Shown: piece by piece, positions 27,402-38,179 of the stretch
Layout of the letters: each line of letters begins with the position of its first letter
How positions within the stretch are numbered: the stretch's first letter is position 1
IMG/VR virus record: IMGVR_UViG_3300030060_000545
Location: 1 to 51,758 of that record
Strand: one strand, 5' to 3'
Length of the DNA stretch: 51,758 nucleotides
From: a virus
Translations under genes and position numbers: made by a program
The notes under the pieces: generated by a model
What the model saw: the letters and a program-made list of their open reading frames with translations, nothing else
Told to the model about the DNA's origin: nothing
Database searches by the model: none

Positions 27402-30400
27402 ATGGCACAAGCATACACAAGACAAAGTTCGTTCTCAGATGGAGATACGATTACATCAGCATTATTTAACAATGAATATAATCAGTTAGTTAATGCATTT
27501 ACATATAGTTCAAGTAGTGCTAGTTCTACTGGTCATAGACATGATGGTACAGCAGGACAAGGTGGTAATATACCACAAATAGGTGATTTAGATTTTTTAA
27601 ATAAAATAGTTGTAGATGATTCAAACAATAGATGGGGAGTCTTTGTTGAAGTTAGTGGGTCTGCAGTCGAACAAATTAGAATACAAGATGGAGCAATAGT
27701 ACCAGTAACAGATAATGATATAGATTTAGGTACAAGTTCTTTAGAATTTAAAGATGGTTATTTTGATGGCACAGTTTATGCAGATGCTATTAATTTTAAT
27801 GGAACAGCAATTACATCAACAGCAGCAGAATTAAATATTTTAGATGGAGTTACATCAACAGCAACAGAATTAAATTTACTAGATGGAGTTACAGCTACAA
27901 CTGCTGAACTTAATATACTTGATGGAGTTACTGCAACTGCAACAGAATTAAATGCACTTGATGGAATTACATCTACAGTAACAGAATTAAATATAGTAGA
28001 TGGTAATACATCTGCTACATCAACTACAGTAGCCGATGCAGATAGAGTTGTTTTAAATGACAACGGAACTATGGTTCAAGTAGCTGTTACAGATTTAGCA
28101 GCTTACTTTGATGATGAAATAACTGCAATGCCAAACTTAGTTACTACTGCAGCTACAACTGTAGGAGCATTAAATAGTGGTTCAATTACATCAGGTTTTG
28201 GTTCAATAGATAATGGTTCATCAGCTATAACAACAACAGGCACAGTTACATATGGTAGTTTATCAGATGGCTCTATAACAATTACAGCTTTTGTAGATGA
28301 AGATGATATGTCTTCAAACTCTGCAACACTTGTACCAACACAACAATCTGTTAAAGCTTATGTAGATACACAACTTACAGCAGAAGACTTAGATGTTACA
28401 TCCGATAGTGGTACAATAGCTATTGACTTAGATAGTGAAACATTAACAGTTGCAGGTGGAGAAGGTATAGATACATCTGCAACTTCTAATACCATAACAA
28501 TAGCAGGTGAAGATGCTACAACATCTAATAAAGGTATAGCATCTTTTGACTCTAATGACTTTACAGTTTCTAGTGGAGCAGTTAGTCTAGCAACTACATC
28601 GACTGCAGCAGAACTTAATATACTTGATGGGGCTACAGTAACTACAACAGAACTTAATATTTTAGATGGTGTAACAAGCACAGCAGCCGAACTTAATATA
28701 CTTGATGGTGTGACATCAACTACAGCCGAACTAAATATATTAGATGGAGTAACAGCTACAGCAGCAGAGATAAACGTATTAGATGGATATACAGGTAGTG
28801 TAACTGAATTAAACTATTTAGATACTTTACATGCAACAGGGGTAACTTCTACTGAGTTTGATTTTCTTGATGGTGTTACATCTAATATACAAACACAATT
28901 AGATTCTAAAATTTCAGCAACTCTTACTACAGAACAAGTTCAAGATATTGTAGGAGCTATGGTATCAAGTAATACTGAAAGTGGTATTACAGTAACTTAT
29001 GAAGATGGTGATGGAACATTAGATTTTACAGTTGGTACATTAAACCAAGACACAACAGGTCTAGCAGCTACAGCAACAGCATTAGCTACAGCCAGAACAA
29101 TTCATGGTGTATCATTTGATGGTACAGCAAACATAGATTTATCCGAAGTCGTACAAGATACTGTGGGTGCTATGTTCTCAAGTAATACTGAAACAGGTAT
29201 TACAGCTACATATCAAGATGCAGATGGTACAATAGATTTAGTTGTAGGTACATTAAATCAAGATACTACCGGAAATGCTGCTACAGCTACAGCACTAGAA
29301 ACAGCTAGAACAATACATGGTGTTTCTTTTGATGGAACAGGAAATATAGATTTAACAGAAGTTATACAAGATACTGTAGGAGCTATGGTATCTTCAAATA
29401 CTGAAAGTGATATTACAGTTACTTATCAAGATAGTGATGGTACTTTAGACTTTTCAGTAAGTGGTGGTGGTGGAGCTTCTGATGTAAATGATTTATCAGA
29501 TGCTAAAACTTTTGGTACTTCATCAATTATGATTGGTGACAGTACAACTGGTACTATAGATGCTGCTAATTTTAATACAGGTGTAGGTATAGATGTATTT
29601 CAAGACCTTACGACAGGTGATAGTAATTCTGCCTTTGGTTTTAAATCTTTGTTTAATCTTACTACAGGCTCAAACAATACAGGTTATGGGGAGTCTACTT
29701 TAAGAGCTTTAACTACTTCAAGTGATAATACTGCAGTAGGTTTTAGTGCTTTAACAGCAAATACAAGTGGAAACGAAAATACAGCAGTTGGAAGAAATGC
29801 AGGTGCTGCAATTACTACAGGAGGTGCTAATACTTTTGTAGGAGCTTATGCAGGAGTTGGTACAACAACAGGAACTAATAATGTAGCTTTAGGAAGAACT
29901 TCTTTAGAAGCCAATACAACAGGAAGTGATAATGTAGCTATTGGTTATGGTGCTTTAGATTCTAATACAACTGCTTCTGGCAACGTAGGAATTGGTAAGT
30001 CAACTTTACAAGCCAACACGACTGGAGAAGATAATGTTGCGATGGGTCAAGGTGCGTTAGGATTAAATACAACAGGGGCACGAAACACAGGCATAGGTGA
30101 TGCTGCTTTATCAGCAGCTACAACAGCAGACGACAACACTGCAGTAGGCAAGTTTGCTTTATATGCAAATACAACAGGTGCTTTAAATACAGCAATGGGT
30201 GTATCGGCATTACAAGAAAATACAACTGCATCAAGTAACCAAGCATTCGGTAGGAGAGCTTTGTATGCAAACACAACTGGAACAGAAAATAGTGCTTTTG
30301 GTTATTTAACTTTAGCAGGAAATACGACCGGAAGTTACAATACAGCAATGGGTGTAAATGCAATGCAGGTTTCAACAACTGCACATAGTAATGTTGCTAT

Positions 30401-31163
30401 TGGTAAAAGTGCAGGTGCTGCTTTAACAACAGGTACAGAAAATGTACTTATAGGAAGAGATGCAGGAGATTCTTTAACAACAGGAAATCAAAATGTTGCT
30501 ATAGGTAGAGAATGTTTTATTGATGCTACAAGTGCTTCTGAGTCAGTTGCTGTAGGTTTCCAAGCATTAGAAAATGCTACTGGAGGAAGTAATACATCAG
30601 TAGGTTACAAAGCAGGGGAAGATGTAACAAGTGGTACAAATAACTTTTTCTTTGGTAAAGAAACAGGTCGTTCAGGAAGTCCGGGTGGTTCAATTACTTC
30701 TGGAAATAATGAAGGTGTACTAGGAAACTCAAATGTAAGTAAAATTAACGTACAAGTTTCTTTAACAGTAGCTTCTGATGAAAGAGATAAAACAGACTTT
30801 CAACCTTTAAATGCAGGACTAGACTTTGTAAATGAATTAACACCATATACTTACTATTGGGATAAACGTACTAATTATGTTGATTGGGATACAAACCCTG
30901 ATACAGATTTAAATACAATAGAACATGATGGAACTCATAAAGAAGACTGGATGGATATTGGATTTAAAGCACAAGATGTTATAGCTTTAGAAAAATCAAT
31001 AGGTCATAACTTAGAAGACAAAACAAATCTTGTTAGTAATCTTACAGGTGATGGTAAAATGTATCAATTACAATATGAAAAGTTTGTACCAATATTAGTA
31101 AAAGCAGTACAAGAACTTTCAGCAAAAGTTCAAGAATTAGAAACACAATTAAACGGAGAATAA
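27402..31163 (+). CDS. tail fibre with self-cleaving S74 chaperone domain, 1253 aa
   Basis: Residues 1-135 are the likely virion attachment part. Two blocks of 13-residue repeats of the type [13 protein letters not shown] follow (about 139-200 and 398-478). Between about 725 and 1086 lie 17-residue repeats of the [15 protein letters not shown] type, forming a YadA-head-like beta roll, a usual receptor-binding surface. The end (from about 1123) is an intramolecular chaperone of peptidase family S74: SDERDKTDF gives the Ser-Lys dyad, with YTYYWD downstream. It folds the trimer, then cuts itself off. GGAG precedes the ATG. The repeats invite recombination and host-range change. Confidence 0.9.
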   Translation: MAQAYTRQSSFSDGDTITSALFNNEYNQLVNAFTYSSSSASSTGHRHDGTAGQGGNIPQIGDLDFLNKIVVDDSNNRWGVFVEVSGSAVEQIRIQDGAIVPVTDNDIDLGTSSLEFKDGYFDGTVYADAINFNGTAITSTAAELNILDGVTSTATELNLLDGVTATTAELNILDGVTATATELNALDGITSTVTELNIVDGNTSATSTTVADADRVVLNDNGTMVQVAVTDLAAYFDDEITAMPNLVTTAATTVGALNSGSITSGFGSIDNGSSAITTTGTVTYGSLSDGSITITAFVDEDDMSSNSATLVPTQQSVKAYVDTQLTAEDLDVTSDSGTIAIDLDSETLTVAGGEGIDTSATSNTITIAGEDATTSNKGIASFDSNDFTVSSGAVSLATTSTAAELNILDGATVTTTELNILDGVTSTAAELNILDGVTSTTAELNILDGVTATAAEINVLDGYTGSVTELNYLDTLHATGVTSTEFDFLDGVTSNIQTQLDSKISATLTTEQVQDIVGAMVSSNTESGITVTYEDGDGTLDFTVGTLNQDTTGLAATATALATARTIHGVSFDGTANIDLSEVVQDTVGAMFSSNTETGITATYQDADGTIDLVVGTLNQDTTGNAATATALETARTIHGVSFDGTGNIDLTEVIQDTVGAMVSSNTESDITVTYQDSDGTLDFSVSGGGGASDVNDLSDAKTFGTSSIMIGDSTTGTIDAANFNTGVGIDVFQDLTTGDSNSAFGFKSLFNLTTGSNNTGYGESTLRALTTSSDNTAVGFSALTANTSGNENTAVGRNAGAAITTGGANTFVGAYAGVGTTTGTNNVALGRTSLEANTTGSDNVAIGYGALDSNTTASGNVGIGKSTLQANTTGEDNVAMGQGALGLNTTGARNTGIGDAALSAATTADDNTAVGKFALYANTTGALNTAMGVSALQENTTASSNQAFGRRALYANTTGTENSAFGYLTLAGNTTGSYNTAMGVNAMQVSTTAHSNVAIGKSAGAALTTGTENVLIGRDAGDSLTTGNQNVAIGRECFIDATSASESVAVGFQALENATGGSNTSVGYKAGEDVTSGTNNFFFGKETGRSGSPGGSITSGNNEGVLGNSNVSKINVQVSLTVASDERDKTDFQPLNAGLDFVNELTPYTYYWDKRTNYVDWDTNPDTDLNTIEHDGTHKEDWMDIGFKAQDVIALEKSIGHNLEDKTNLVSNLTGDGKMYQLQYEKFVPILVKAVQELSAKVQELETQLNGE
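27816..28004 (+). repeat. 39-bp coding repeats in the tail fibre, block 1
   Basis: Five units of 13 codons with the core ELNxLDG (glutamates at residues 143, 156, 169, 182 and 195). The nucleotide sequence varies while the protein core is kept. Confidence 0.85.
28593..28841 (+). repeat. 39-bp coding repeats in the tail fibre, block 2
   Basis: Six further units of the same 13-residue type ([13 protein letters not shown] and variants, the last ending ELNYLDT). Similarity to block 1 suggests internal duplication. Confidence 0.85.
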
Positions 31164-31164
31164 A

Positions 31165-31464
31165 ATGTCTGAGCAAACAGTAGCAGAAGTGCTAACAGCA
31201 GCAACTGATAGCGTAACAGTTATAAATGATATTAATACTAATGGAAATAAATCATCTCATGCCGGTGGACAAGTAGATGCATCAGGTAATGCTGTTGCAG
31301 GAACTTGGTTACAAGCTGATATAAATGCATGTGTGCAACGTAATGTCGACCATTTAGAACTTATATTAGAATATACTGAACCTGATGTTAAAAACTCTAG
31401 TGATGATAAATCATCTTACACTAGTGCAATAACAACGGGCAAAGCTTACATAGCAGCAAACTAA
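31165..31464 (+). CDS. hypothetical protein after the tail fibre, 99 aa
   Basis: Not recognised. A small soluble protein, acidic and Asn/Ser/Thr-rich (INDINTNGNKSSHAGGQVDA), with a C-terminal helix region. It begins two bases after the fibre stop. Small proteins at this place often cap or chaperone the fibre; nothing here proves that. Confidence 0.62.
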   Translation: MSEQTVAEVLTAATDSVTVINDINTNGNKSSHAGGQVDASGNAVAGTWLQADINACVQRNVDHLELILEYTEPDVKNSSDDKSSYTSAITTGKAYIAAN

Positions 31465-31465
31465 A

Positions 31466-31717
31466 ATGGAACTAACAGGCTACACAATGTTTTTATTGTG
31501 GAATATATTTCTAACATTGGTAGTCGCACCGATACTTTTTAGTATTCGTCAGAATACAGCAGAAATAAAAAGACTTGACATACTTTTAAATAAAACGAGA
31601 GAAGAAATGGCTAAAGAATACGTTACCAAAAAAGAATTATCAGATGGAATGGATAGAGTATTTGATACGCTAGATAAGATTGAAGAAAAACTTGACAAAC
31701 TCTTTGAGGTTAAATAA
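31466..31717 (+). CDS. membrane-anchored coiled-coil protein, 83 aa
   Basis: One N-terminal membrane helix (YTMFLLWNIFLTLVVAPILF) is followed by a charged coiled coil to the end (TAEIKRLDILLNKTREEMAK, EEKLDKLFEVK). This is the form of pinholin-like or spanin-like lysis proteins, but also of unrelated anchors. A similar form occurs at 47,593. It starts just after one stop and shares its last base with the next start. Confidence 0.55.
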   Translation: MELTGYTMFLLWNIFLTLVVAPILFSIRQNTAEIKRLDILLNKTREEMAKEYVTKKELSDGMDRVFDTLDKIEEKLDKLFEVK

Positions 31718-33831
31718 TGGCTAGAAAAAGATATACAAAAGGAACTAAAGTAAAACCAAACTTGTATCGTACTTCGACAGGACGTATTGCTATGAATGCA
31801 GGACAAGCTGCTAGAAAAGCAAAAGAAAGAGCAGAAGAAGAAGCAAGAGAAGCAGCTATAGCTGAAAAAGAAGCAGCAAAAAATAAAAAACAAAATACTA
31901 CTCCTGCTGTAGATACTGGAGAACCCGGAAGAGATAATCCTGTTACTCCTTCTCCATTCACAGGAACAACTGCTGAAACAGCATCATCAGAAGCTCAAAG
32001 AGAAAGAGAATTTAGAGCAGATGAATCTGGTAAAAGAATGGAACAAATGGCTACAGGAGATATTACTTTAGAAAATATAGGAGCTAAAGGAACTGCTGCA
32101 AAAATTGTTGAACAAACTGATGAAATTATTGATAGAGAAGACCCTAGATTTAAAGTAGAGGAAACATCTCAAGCTTTAGACCCTGATGCATATAAAGCAA
32201 AAACAGGCAGAGAAGATTTAAAAGAACAAGTAGATACAATTACAGATGAAGAATTAGGACAAGCCGACCCTGCTACTGAAGTTACAGCATCTACATTTAC
32301 TGCAGCTCAAACAGATGAAGATGTAACTATTTCTGCAGCACAAGGAGCTCTAAGTGAAGAAGCTAAAATTGCAGAAGATTTAGGAATAGATAGAGTTGAT
32401 AAAATACAAGAAGCTCAAGTTCAAATTAGAGAAGGTTCTTTAGCTGAAAGAGTTGTAGGAAATATAAGTGATGGTGCTTTAGCTAATGCTGCTAGAGTTC
32501 AAGGTATAGATGTTAGAAGAGTTACTAGAGCTAAAGGACAACTTGCTAGAGCAGGTATGTCTCCAGAAGATATAGCTTTATTAGGTAATGACCCCGAAGC
32601 ACTTGAAGAAGCATTAATGGGTTATTCAGAAAAAGAAAGAGGAATTATTGCAGGATTACCTGTAGAAGCTTTAGTTTCTACACAAATGGATACGTTATTT
32701 GAAGGAATGAAAGATGGTGAAATTCCTTTATGGGCAAAACCTGCTACTAATAAAATAGAAGCAATATTAGCACAAAGAGGTTTATCAGCATCATCTGTAG
32801 GTAGAGATGCTTTAACAGGTACATTAATTAATGAAGCTTTTAAAATTGCTCAGTCAAATGCTACAGCAATTCAAGCAAGTGTTACTCAAGAAAAAAGTAT
32901 TGAAGCTCAAGCATTATTACGAGAAGCAGAATTTAATCAACAAACAGCCTTGACAAATGCTCAAACTGTATTTAAAATGGATTTAGCTCAGTTTAATGCT
33001 GACCAACAAAGAGAATTATCTAACAGTAAATTTATGCAAACTGTATCTATGCAAGACGCTAGTATGGAACAACAAGCAGTTATTCAAGATGCTGTTTTAG
33101 AATCACAAGCTAATATTACTGAAGCTAGTTTAACAGGACAATTAAGAATTGCAAATGCTAAACAATTTTTAGCAATGGATATGTCTAATTTAAGTAATAG
33201 ACAACAAGCTATTGTTTTAGAATCACAACAAGAACAACAAAGAATGTTGACAAATACTGCTGCTGAAAATGCAGCAAGACAATTTAATGCTGCAAGTGAA
33301 AATCAAACTAATCAGTTTATGGCTAGTTTAAAAGATGGCATTTCTAGATTTAATGCTACACAAAAAAATGCTGCAGAACAATTTAATGCTGCACAAAATA
33401 ATGCTGCAGAAGCTAGATTATTACAAAGACAAGCTGATGCAGATAAATTTAATGTACAGTTAGCTGCAAGTATAGACCAGTTTAATGAACAAAATCAATT
33501 TGCTAGAGAGCAGTTTAATGTACAAAATGCTTTAGTGATTGACCAAAGTAATGCACAATGGAGAAGAGAAATAAATAAAATTGATACAGCAGCTCAAAAT
33601 GCTATGAATGCTAGAAATGCTCAAAATCAATTTGCTATGACTCAATCAGCACAATCACAACTTTGGCAAGAAATGAGAGATGAATTTGATTATATTTGGA
33701 AGTCATCAGAAAATGCACAAAATAGAGAAACAAATATTGTAGTGGCAGGACTTAATGGAGAACATAGTGCAATAAAAAATAGCGATGCTATGAGTAAACT
33801 TGCACAATTAATAGCGTTATATGGAGCTTAA
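31717..33831 (+). CDS. internal virion protein with QFNA repeats, 704 aa
   Basis: A Gln/Asn/Ala-rich helical protein. The N-terminus is basic then strongly charged (KAKERAEEEAREAAIAEKEA). A central part has GLSASSVGRDALTGTLINEA. The C-terminal half repeats QFNA-like units (ARQFNAASENQTNQF, AEQFNAAQNNAAEA, EQFNVQNA) in a very long helix. This type is common after the fibre in marine podoviruses and probably belongs to the internal core ejected with DNA. No enzymatic motif is seen. Assignment is by position and composition. Confidence 0.65.
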   Translation: MARKRYTKGTKVKPNLYRTSTGRIAMNAGQAARKAKERAEEEAREAAIAEKEAAKNKKQNTTPAVDTGEPGRDNPVTPSPFTGTTAETASSEAQREREFRADESGKRMEQMATGDITLENIGAKGTAAKIVEQTDEIIDREDPRFKVEETSQALDPDAYKAKTGREDLKEQVDTITDEELGQADPATEVTASTFTAAQTDEDVTISAAQGALSEEAKIAEDLGIDRVDKIQEAQVQIREGSLAERVVGNISDGALANAARVQGIDVRRVTRAKGQLARAGMSPEDIALLGNDPEALEEALMGYSEKERGIIAGLPVEALVSTQMDTLFEGMKDGEIPLWAKPATNKIEAILAQRGLSASSVGRDALTGTLINEAFKIAQSNATAIQASVTQEKSIEAQALLREAEFNQQTALTNAQTVFKMDLAQFNADQQRELSNSKFMQTVSMQDASMEQQAVIQDAVLESQANITEASLTGQLRIANAKQFLAMDMSNLSNRQQAIVLESQQEQQRMLTNTAAENAARQFNAASENQTNQFMASLKDGISRFNATQKNAAEQFNAAQNNAAEARLLQRQADADKFNVQLAASIDQFNEQNQFAREQFNVQNALVIDQSNAQWRREINKIDTAAQNAMNARNAQNQFAMTQSAQSQLWQEMRDEFDYIWKSSENAQNRETNIVVAGLNGEHSAIKNSDAMSKLAQLIALYGA

Positions 33832-33834
33832 AGA

Positions 33835-35319
33835 ATGAAAAAGTTTTTTAAAAAAATAGGTAGAGGAATTAAAAAAGGTGTTAAGAAAATTGGAAAGGCA
33901 CTTAAAACTGGAATGAAGAGTGTATCTAAAGCTCTTGGACCAGTCGGTACACTTGCTTTATCTTTAATGTTGCCGGGTATAGGTGCTGCTTGGGCAGGAT
34001 TTACAGGAGCAGCAGCAACTGCTACAGGTGCTTTAGGAACAGTTATGAGAGGTATTGCTGCAGCAGGTAATGCTGTAGGAACAGTTTATTCTAGTGTTAC
34101 AGGTATGTTAGGTAGTGTTGTTAGAGCTATTCCGGGTGTTGGTGACGCTTATACTAGACTTTCTAACTTTACAACTGAAATGATGGATAGAGGTAGAATG
34201 GCATTAGGTTTACCTACATCAGGAGCAACAACTGCAGCTAATACAGCAAAAGCTGCGAATGATATGTCAGTTGAATTAGAACCAATAAAAGTAGATACTA
34301 AAGAATTAAAAACAAAAAATTTATTAGATATTGATACAAATTTTGAAGTAACAATGAAAGATAGAGGTGGTGCTTTTGTTGAAGGAGTAGAAATGGGCAG
34401 CGTTCCTGTTGATTATGGTTTACCAACTGGAGAAAAAATGACAGTTGGTGGAGTACAGACTGATGTAGTAACTTCAACTGCTCAACCATTACAAACTAAA
34501 ATGGCTAATTTACAACAGTCAGATTGGGATGCATTAGGTATTGATAAGAATGTTCAAAGAGATTTTACAGATATGGAACTGGCTAAAATTAACGATTATC
34601 AACCAACAAACATTGCTCAGTCTAAACCATTAGACTATACTAAAGATTTAACTCCAATGTCACAATATACTCCTGACTCTAAATTTATAGTTCAAGCAGG
34701 TAAAGCATCACCTGCACAAGTAATGAGTTCAGAAGACTTTTTAGCTCAACAATCTTTACAAGACCCTAATGGCTTTACACAGGTTCGTAATAATGTAAAA
34801 GTAAATAGTAGAGCAGTAGGAGAAATTAATGTTGATGAATTAACGTATGATACATATGATGTTCCAACAAAAGAGTTAACTTCAGACCAAATTAAACAAA
34901 TTAATAGAAATAATTCAACAATAGACTATTTTAATGACCAAAGAGATAGGATAGTAAATGCTGCTACATTTGAAGATGGTACTATTAATCCTGAGTTTAA
35001 TGAATTAGATAGAACTATGGTTGGTTTAAAACGAGGGGCAGCTTTAGCAGCAGGAGCAGAAACATTACTTAATACTGCTACAGAAGAAGAACCTATGGAA
35101 AGTAGTGCAGGAAATATTCAACCTATGTTAGCATATAATATAGAAAGTCCTACAGATTATTCTCAAGCTTATGCTAATGCTTTCCAAGGTGCAGGATATG
35201 TTGGAGCAAATGATTTTAATAGTTATGCAAATGCAGGATATTATGGAGGTGACCCTTTTTCAATAGCTCAATATAATAGAGTAAGAGCACCTCAACCAAC
35301 AGTTCGTTTAGGAGGATAA
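33835..35319 (+). CDS. internal virion protein with amphipathic, glycine-rich hydrophobic start, 494 aa
   Basis: The first 35 residues are a basic amphipathic helix (FFKKIGRGIKKGVKKIGKAL), followed by a Gly/Ala-rich hydrophobic stretch (TLALSLMLPGIGAAWAGFTG). That combination resembles membrane-inserting peptides, and would fit an ejection protein that crosses the host envelope. The remainder is polar and mixed. It sits between two other likely core proteins. Function is inferred; no family is recognised. Confidence 0.6.
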   Translation: MKKFFKKIGRGIKKGVKKIGKALKTGMKSVSKALGPVGTLALSLMLPGIGAAWAGFTGAAATATGALGTVMRGIAAAGNAVGTVYSSVTGMLGSVVRAIPGVGDAYTRLSNFTTEMMDRGRMALGLPTSGATTAANTAKAANDMSVELEPIKVDTKELKTKNLLDIDTNFEVTMKDRGGAFVEGVEMGSVPVDYGLPTGEKMTVGGVQTDVVTSTAQPLQTKMANLQQSDWDALGIDKNVQRDFTDMELAKINDYQPTNIAQSKPLDYTKDLTPMSQYTPDSKFIVQAGKASPAQVMSSEDFLAQQSLQDPNGFTQVRNNVKVNSRAVGEINVDELTYDTYDVPTKELTSDQIKQINRNNSTIDYFNDQRDRIVNAATFEDGTINPEFNELDRTMVGLKRGAALAAGAETLLNTATEEEPMESSAGNIQPMLAYNIESPTDYSQAYANAFQGAGYVGANDFNSYANAGYYGGDPFSIAQYNRVRAPQPTVRLGG

Positions 35320-35320
35320 A

Positions 35321-35947
35321 ATGGCAGATGTAAATCCAAATGCAGCATTAAGTGAAGAAGATATACAGTTTTTAGAAACTAGAACTGGACCAATTCCGGG
35401 TCAGTCTTTAACAAATAATACTGATAATAAATATCCATGGGAACAACCTCCTATGTTTACTAATAGAAGAGAAGCAGAAGTTTATATATTAGAAGAACTA
35501 ACTACTCCTGAATCTTTTATAGCTATTACAGATATATTAGCAGATGATATTCCTGTTGATATTGTAGCTCGTACATATTTATTTAGTGGATATAATAGAG
35601 GATTATGGAATGTAGATTTAATGTTATTATTAGCTGAGTCTACTATGTTTATTTTAATGGCTCTTGCAGAAAAATTAGATATAGATTATGAATTATATGC
35701 AGGTGATAAAGCAGAAAATAGTATTGACCCTGACAATCAAGAACAAATATTTGATAAAGCAAATGATGTTCTTAAGAAACAAATTCGTAAAATTGATTCA
35801 GGTGATGTAAAACCTCCTGCATTTATGAATAAAGAAATAGAAGAAAAGTTAGAAGCTATACCAGAAGAAACTGTAGAACAAGCTAAAAGTTTATTAAGTC
35901 CAGATGAAGAAGAACCAAAACAATCAGAAAGTTTATTAGGAGTATAA
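35321..35947 (+). CDS. conserved structural-region protein, 208 aa
   Basis: The start has GPIPGQSLTNNTDNKYPWEQ, then a helical domain with AITDILADDIPVDIVARTYL and GLWNVDLMLLLAESTMFIL, and an acidic tail. I recall similar proteins in marine phage genomes without known function. The hydrophobic helices look like protein interior rather than true membrane spans. It lies among internal virion protein genes, so a minor virion or assembly role is likely. Confidence 0.6.
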   Translation: MADVNPNAALSEEDIQFLETRTGPIPGQSLTNNTDNKYPWEQPPMFTNRREAEVYILEELTTPESFIAITDILADDIPVDIVARTYLFSGYNRGLWNVDLMLLLAESTMFILMALAEKLDIDYELYAGDKAENSIDPDNQEQIFDKANDVLKKQIRKIDSGDVKPPAFMNKEIEEKLEAIPEETVEQAKSLLSPDEEEPKQSESLLGV

Positions 35948-35948
35948 A

Positions 35949-38168
35949 ATGGCAAGTCCATACACAAAAGATATTACAAAATCAAGTGCTTTTAAACAAG
36001 TAACTGGACAAGACCAAGATAAATTTGACCAGTTTTTACAAGGTGCTGTACAAGTTAAAAAAGCTTATAATAATCAAGTAACGAATAATATTGATGCTTT
36101 AAGAGAAGATAAAGTATTAGAAATACAAAAGAAAAAATTATTGCTAAAAGGTTTAAATGGAGTTAGTACAATTCAAAAAGATATTGAACAAAATTTTAAT
36201 AATAATGTTGATGCTTGGGCAAGAAACTATGCTCAAAAAGAATTAAAAAATGAAGCTTTATCTAAGTATGGAATAGAAGAAACAACAGCTAATCAAGTTG
36301 ATTTAGTTCATCCTGATGCTGCTTATGGAGATTGGATAAACAAAAGAGCACAAGGAATTGCAGATAATTATAACAATTTAGTAAATGAATTAGATAGTGT
36401 TGGTTTACCTTATAGAGATATTGAAGAAGGTAAAACTTTTATAGACAATGCTTATCAAGCTGCTTTTAATGGATTAGAACGAGATAATAGATTTAATATA
36501 CTTAATTCTGTTGGTTCATTATTTAGAGGACATGGTTTAGGAAATAAAAGTGCATCTGAATTAAAAGCTGATTTTGATAGAAATATTGCTAATAGTTCTT
36601 TATCAGAAATAGAATCAATTAATAATACGTTTAAAGCTTTATATGGAGCAAATCCTGCTTTAGCAAAAGATTATGAAGATGTTATTAGAAAAGCAGATAT
36701 TAGACAAGGAGTAGAGACATCAAGTAGCGAAGTAAAAGAAGAAGAAAGATTTGATAGAACAACAGGAAGAACTTATAAAGTTAGATATCAAGAAGTTTAT
36801 CATAGTTACAAAGATAAACTTGGTAGACCTCAAACATTTGTTTCAATAGAGCCTGTAAAAGGAACAGGAGCTAAAATAGATATAACACCTGCACAAACTA
36901 TTAATGCTATTAATACTTATTTACAATTATTAGAACAAGATGGACACGAAGCTTTTTTAGGTTTATTAAAAGACGTTGAACCATATCAAGCTTTTATGAA
37001 AATAAGAGGACAATTTGGTAAATCATTAACTCAGTTAGAAGCAGAAGCTTTACGTCAAAAACTTGCTCCTGAGATTATGTCTAATTGGAATGTTATACAA
37101 GAAAGTTATATGGTAACTAATCCAGCAACAGGAGCACAAGACTTTAGAGCAGACATTAAAGCTTATAGAGAAGACCCAAATAAAGTAGCTAAACCTACAG
37201 GTTATTATCATAATATTAATGAATATGCAAAAGATATAATGGGATTTGCTTTAGATGTAGAACCTATGAATCCTAATTATAGATTCCCTGATAGAAAAAC
37301 TTATACAGTTGATGAAGGATTGTCAACATCAAGTGCATGGAAAAATTTTGCAACAGATAAAAATCTTATTAGGGGAATTAGAGATGACCTTGATTTATCT
37401 ATAGAGTTTGAACAAGATTTATTAAGAGATTTTGAAGCAGGTATATATGATAATGTAGATAAGTATGGTAATTATTTTCCAATGCAAAATGAACAACTTC
37501 TTTTACAAACTGTAGAACAAACAAAAAGAAAACTTTATATAGCACCAGAAGTACTAGACCAATTAGGTTTAGATTCATTGGAATTTGATGGTGGTGCAAA
37601 AATAGGATATAATGTTGTAAGTAAAAAATTAGTATTACAACCATTCTCAAATCAATCTTTATTGACTACAGGAACTCAAGAAAAACAAGTTGAACCTACT
37701 AGAGCAGAAGGTGGTTTCTTTACAAGAACTTTACAATCTATAAATGACATACCAGTTCTAGGAGCAGTTACAGAAGAAATATTTGGAGATAAATTTGGTG
37801 ATAACTTTACTGACTATTTAGTATTTATACCTATAGGAGGTCTTGGAGTTATGGGTTTTAGATTAGGAACACAATTAACTAAATCGGCTCTAAAGAAAAC
37901 TTACGAAAAATTAGGTAAGAAAATGTTACAAAAAGGATATGACCCATTTAAAGAAGGAGCTAAATACGGTACAGTAAGTCAATCAGGTAGAAGTGTAGAA
38001 CTACAATCTATTGGTAGAGATTTAATTAAATCTAATGCTATAGACCCAATTAAAAAAGGAACAGCTATTATTGTTGGTAAAGATACTAAAGGAAGATTGT
38101 ATAGATTAGGTGGAGCAGCTTCTGTTCCTGTTATTGAAACTTACACAACTCCTGACCCTGAAGAATAA
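35949..38168 (+). CDS. putative internal virion protein, 739 aa
   Basis: Mostly helical and charged. The N-terminal 250 residues are rich in Asn, Lys and Glu (FDQFLQGAVQVKKAYNNQVT). The C-terminal part has a hydrophobic segment (TDYLVFIPIGGLGVMGFRLG) then basic residues. Its size and place match one of the large core/ejection proteins (T7 gp14-16 region), but no catalytic motif is seen. It precedes the 1633-aa protein by 11 bases. Confidence 0.6.
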   Translation: MASPYTKDITKSSAFKQVTGQDQDKFDQFLQGAVQVKKAYNNQVTNNIDALREDKVLEIQKKKLLLKGLNGVSTIQKDIEQNFNNNVDAWARNYAQKELKNEALSKYGIEETTANQVDLVHPDAAYGDWINKRAQGIADNYNNLVNELDSVGLPYRDIEEGKTFIDNAYQAAFNGLERDNRFNILNSVGSLFRGHGLGNKSASELKADFDRNIANSSLSEIESINNTFKALYGANPALAKDYEDVIRKADIRQGVETSSSEVKEEERFDRTTGRTYKVRYQEVYHSYKDKLGRPQTFVSIEPVKGTGAKIDITPAQTINAINTYLQLLEQDGHEAFLGLLKDVEPYQAFMKIRGQFGKSLTQLEAEALRQKLAPEIMSNWNVIQESYMVTNPATGAQDFRADIKAYREDPNKVAKPTGYYHNINEYAKDIMGFALDVEPMNPNYRFPDRKTYTVDEGLSTSSAWKNFATDKNLIRGIRDDLDLSIEFEQDLLRDFEAGIYDNVDKYGNYFPMQNEQLLLQTVEQTKRKLYIAPEVLDQLGLDSLEFDGGAKIGYNVVSKKLVLQPFSNQSLLTTGTQEKQVEPTRAEGGFFTRTLQSINDIPVLGAVTEEIFGDKFGDNFTDYLVFIPIGGLGVMGFRLGTQLTKSALKKTYEKLGKKMLQKGYDPFKEGAKYGTVSQSGRSVELQSIGRDLIKSNAIDPIKKGTAIIVGKDTKGRLYRLGGAASVPVIETYTTPDPEE

Positions 38169-38179
38169 AAAGGATTACT

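Noticed and set aside
27816-28841. CRISPR-like direct repeats
   Set aside because: The 39-bp units are back to back, in frame, and vary at third positions. They are protein repeats of the tail fibre.
32950-32978. Plus-strand promoter TTGACA-17-TAAAAT inside the 704-aa gene
   Set aside because: The -10 box is imperfect, the site lies mid-gene with no gene start near, and AT-rich coding sequence can produce it by chance.
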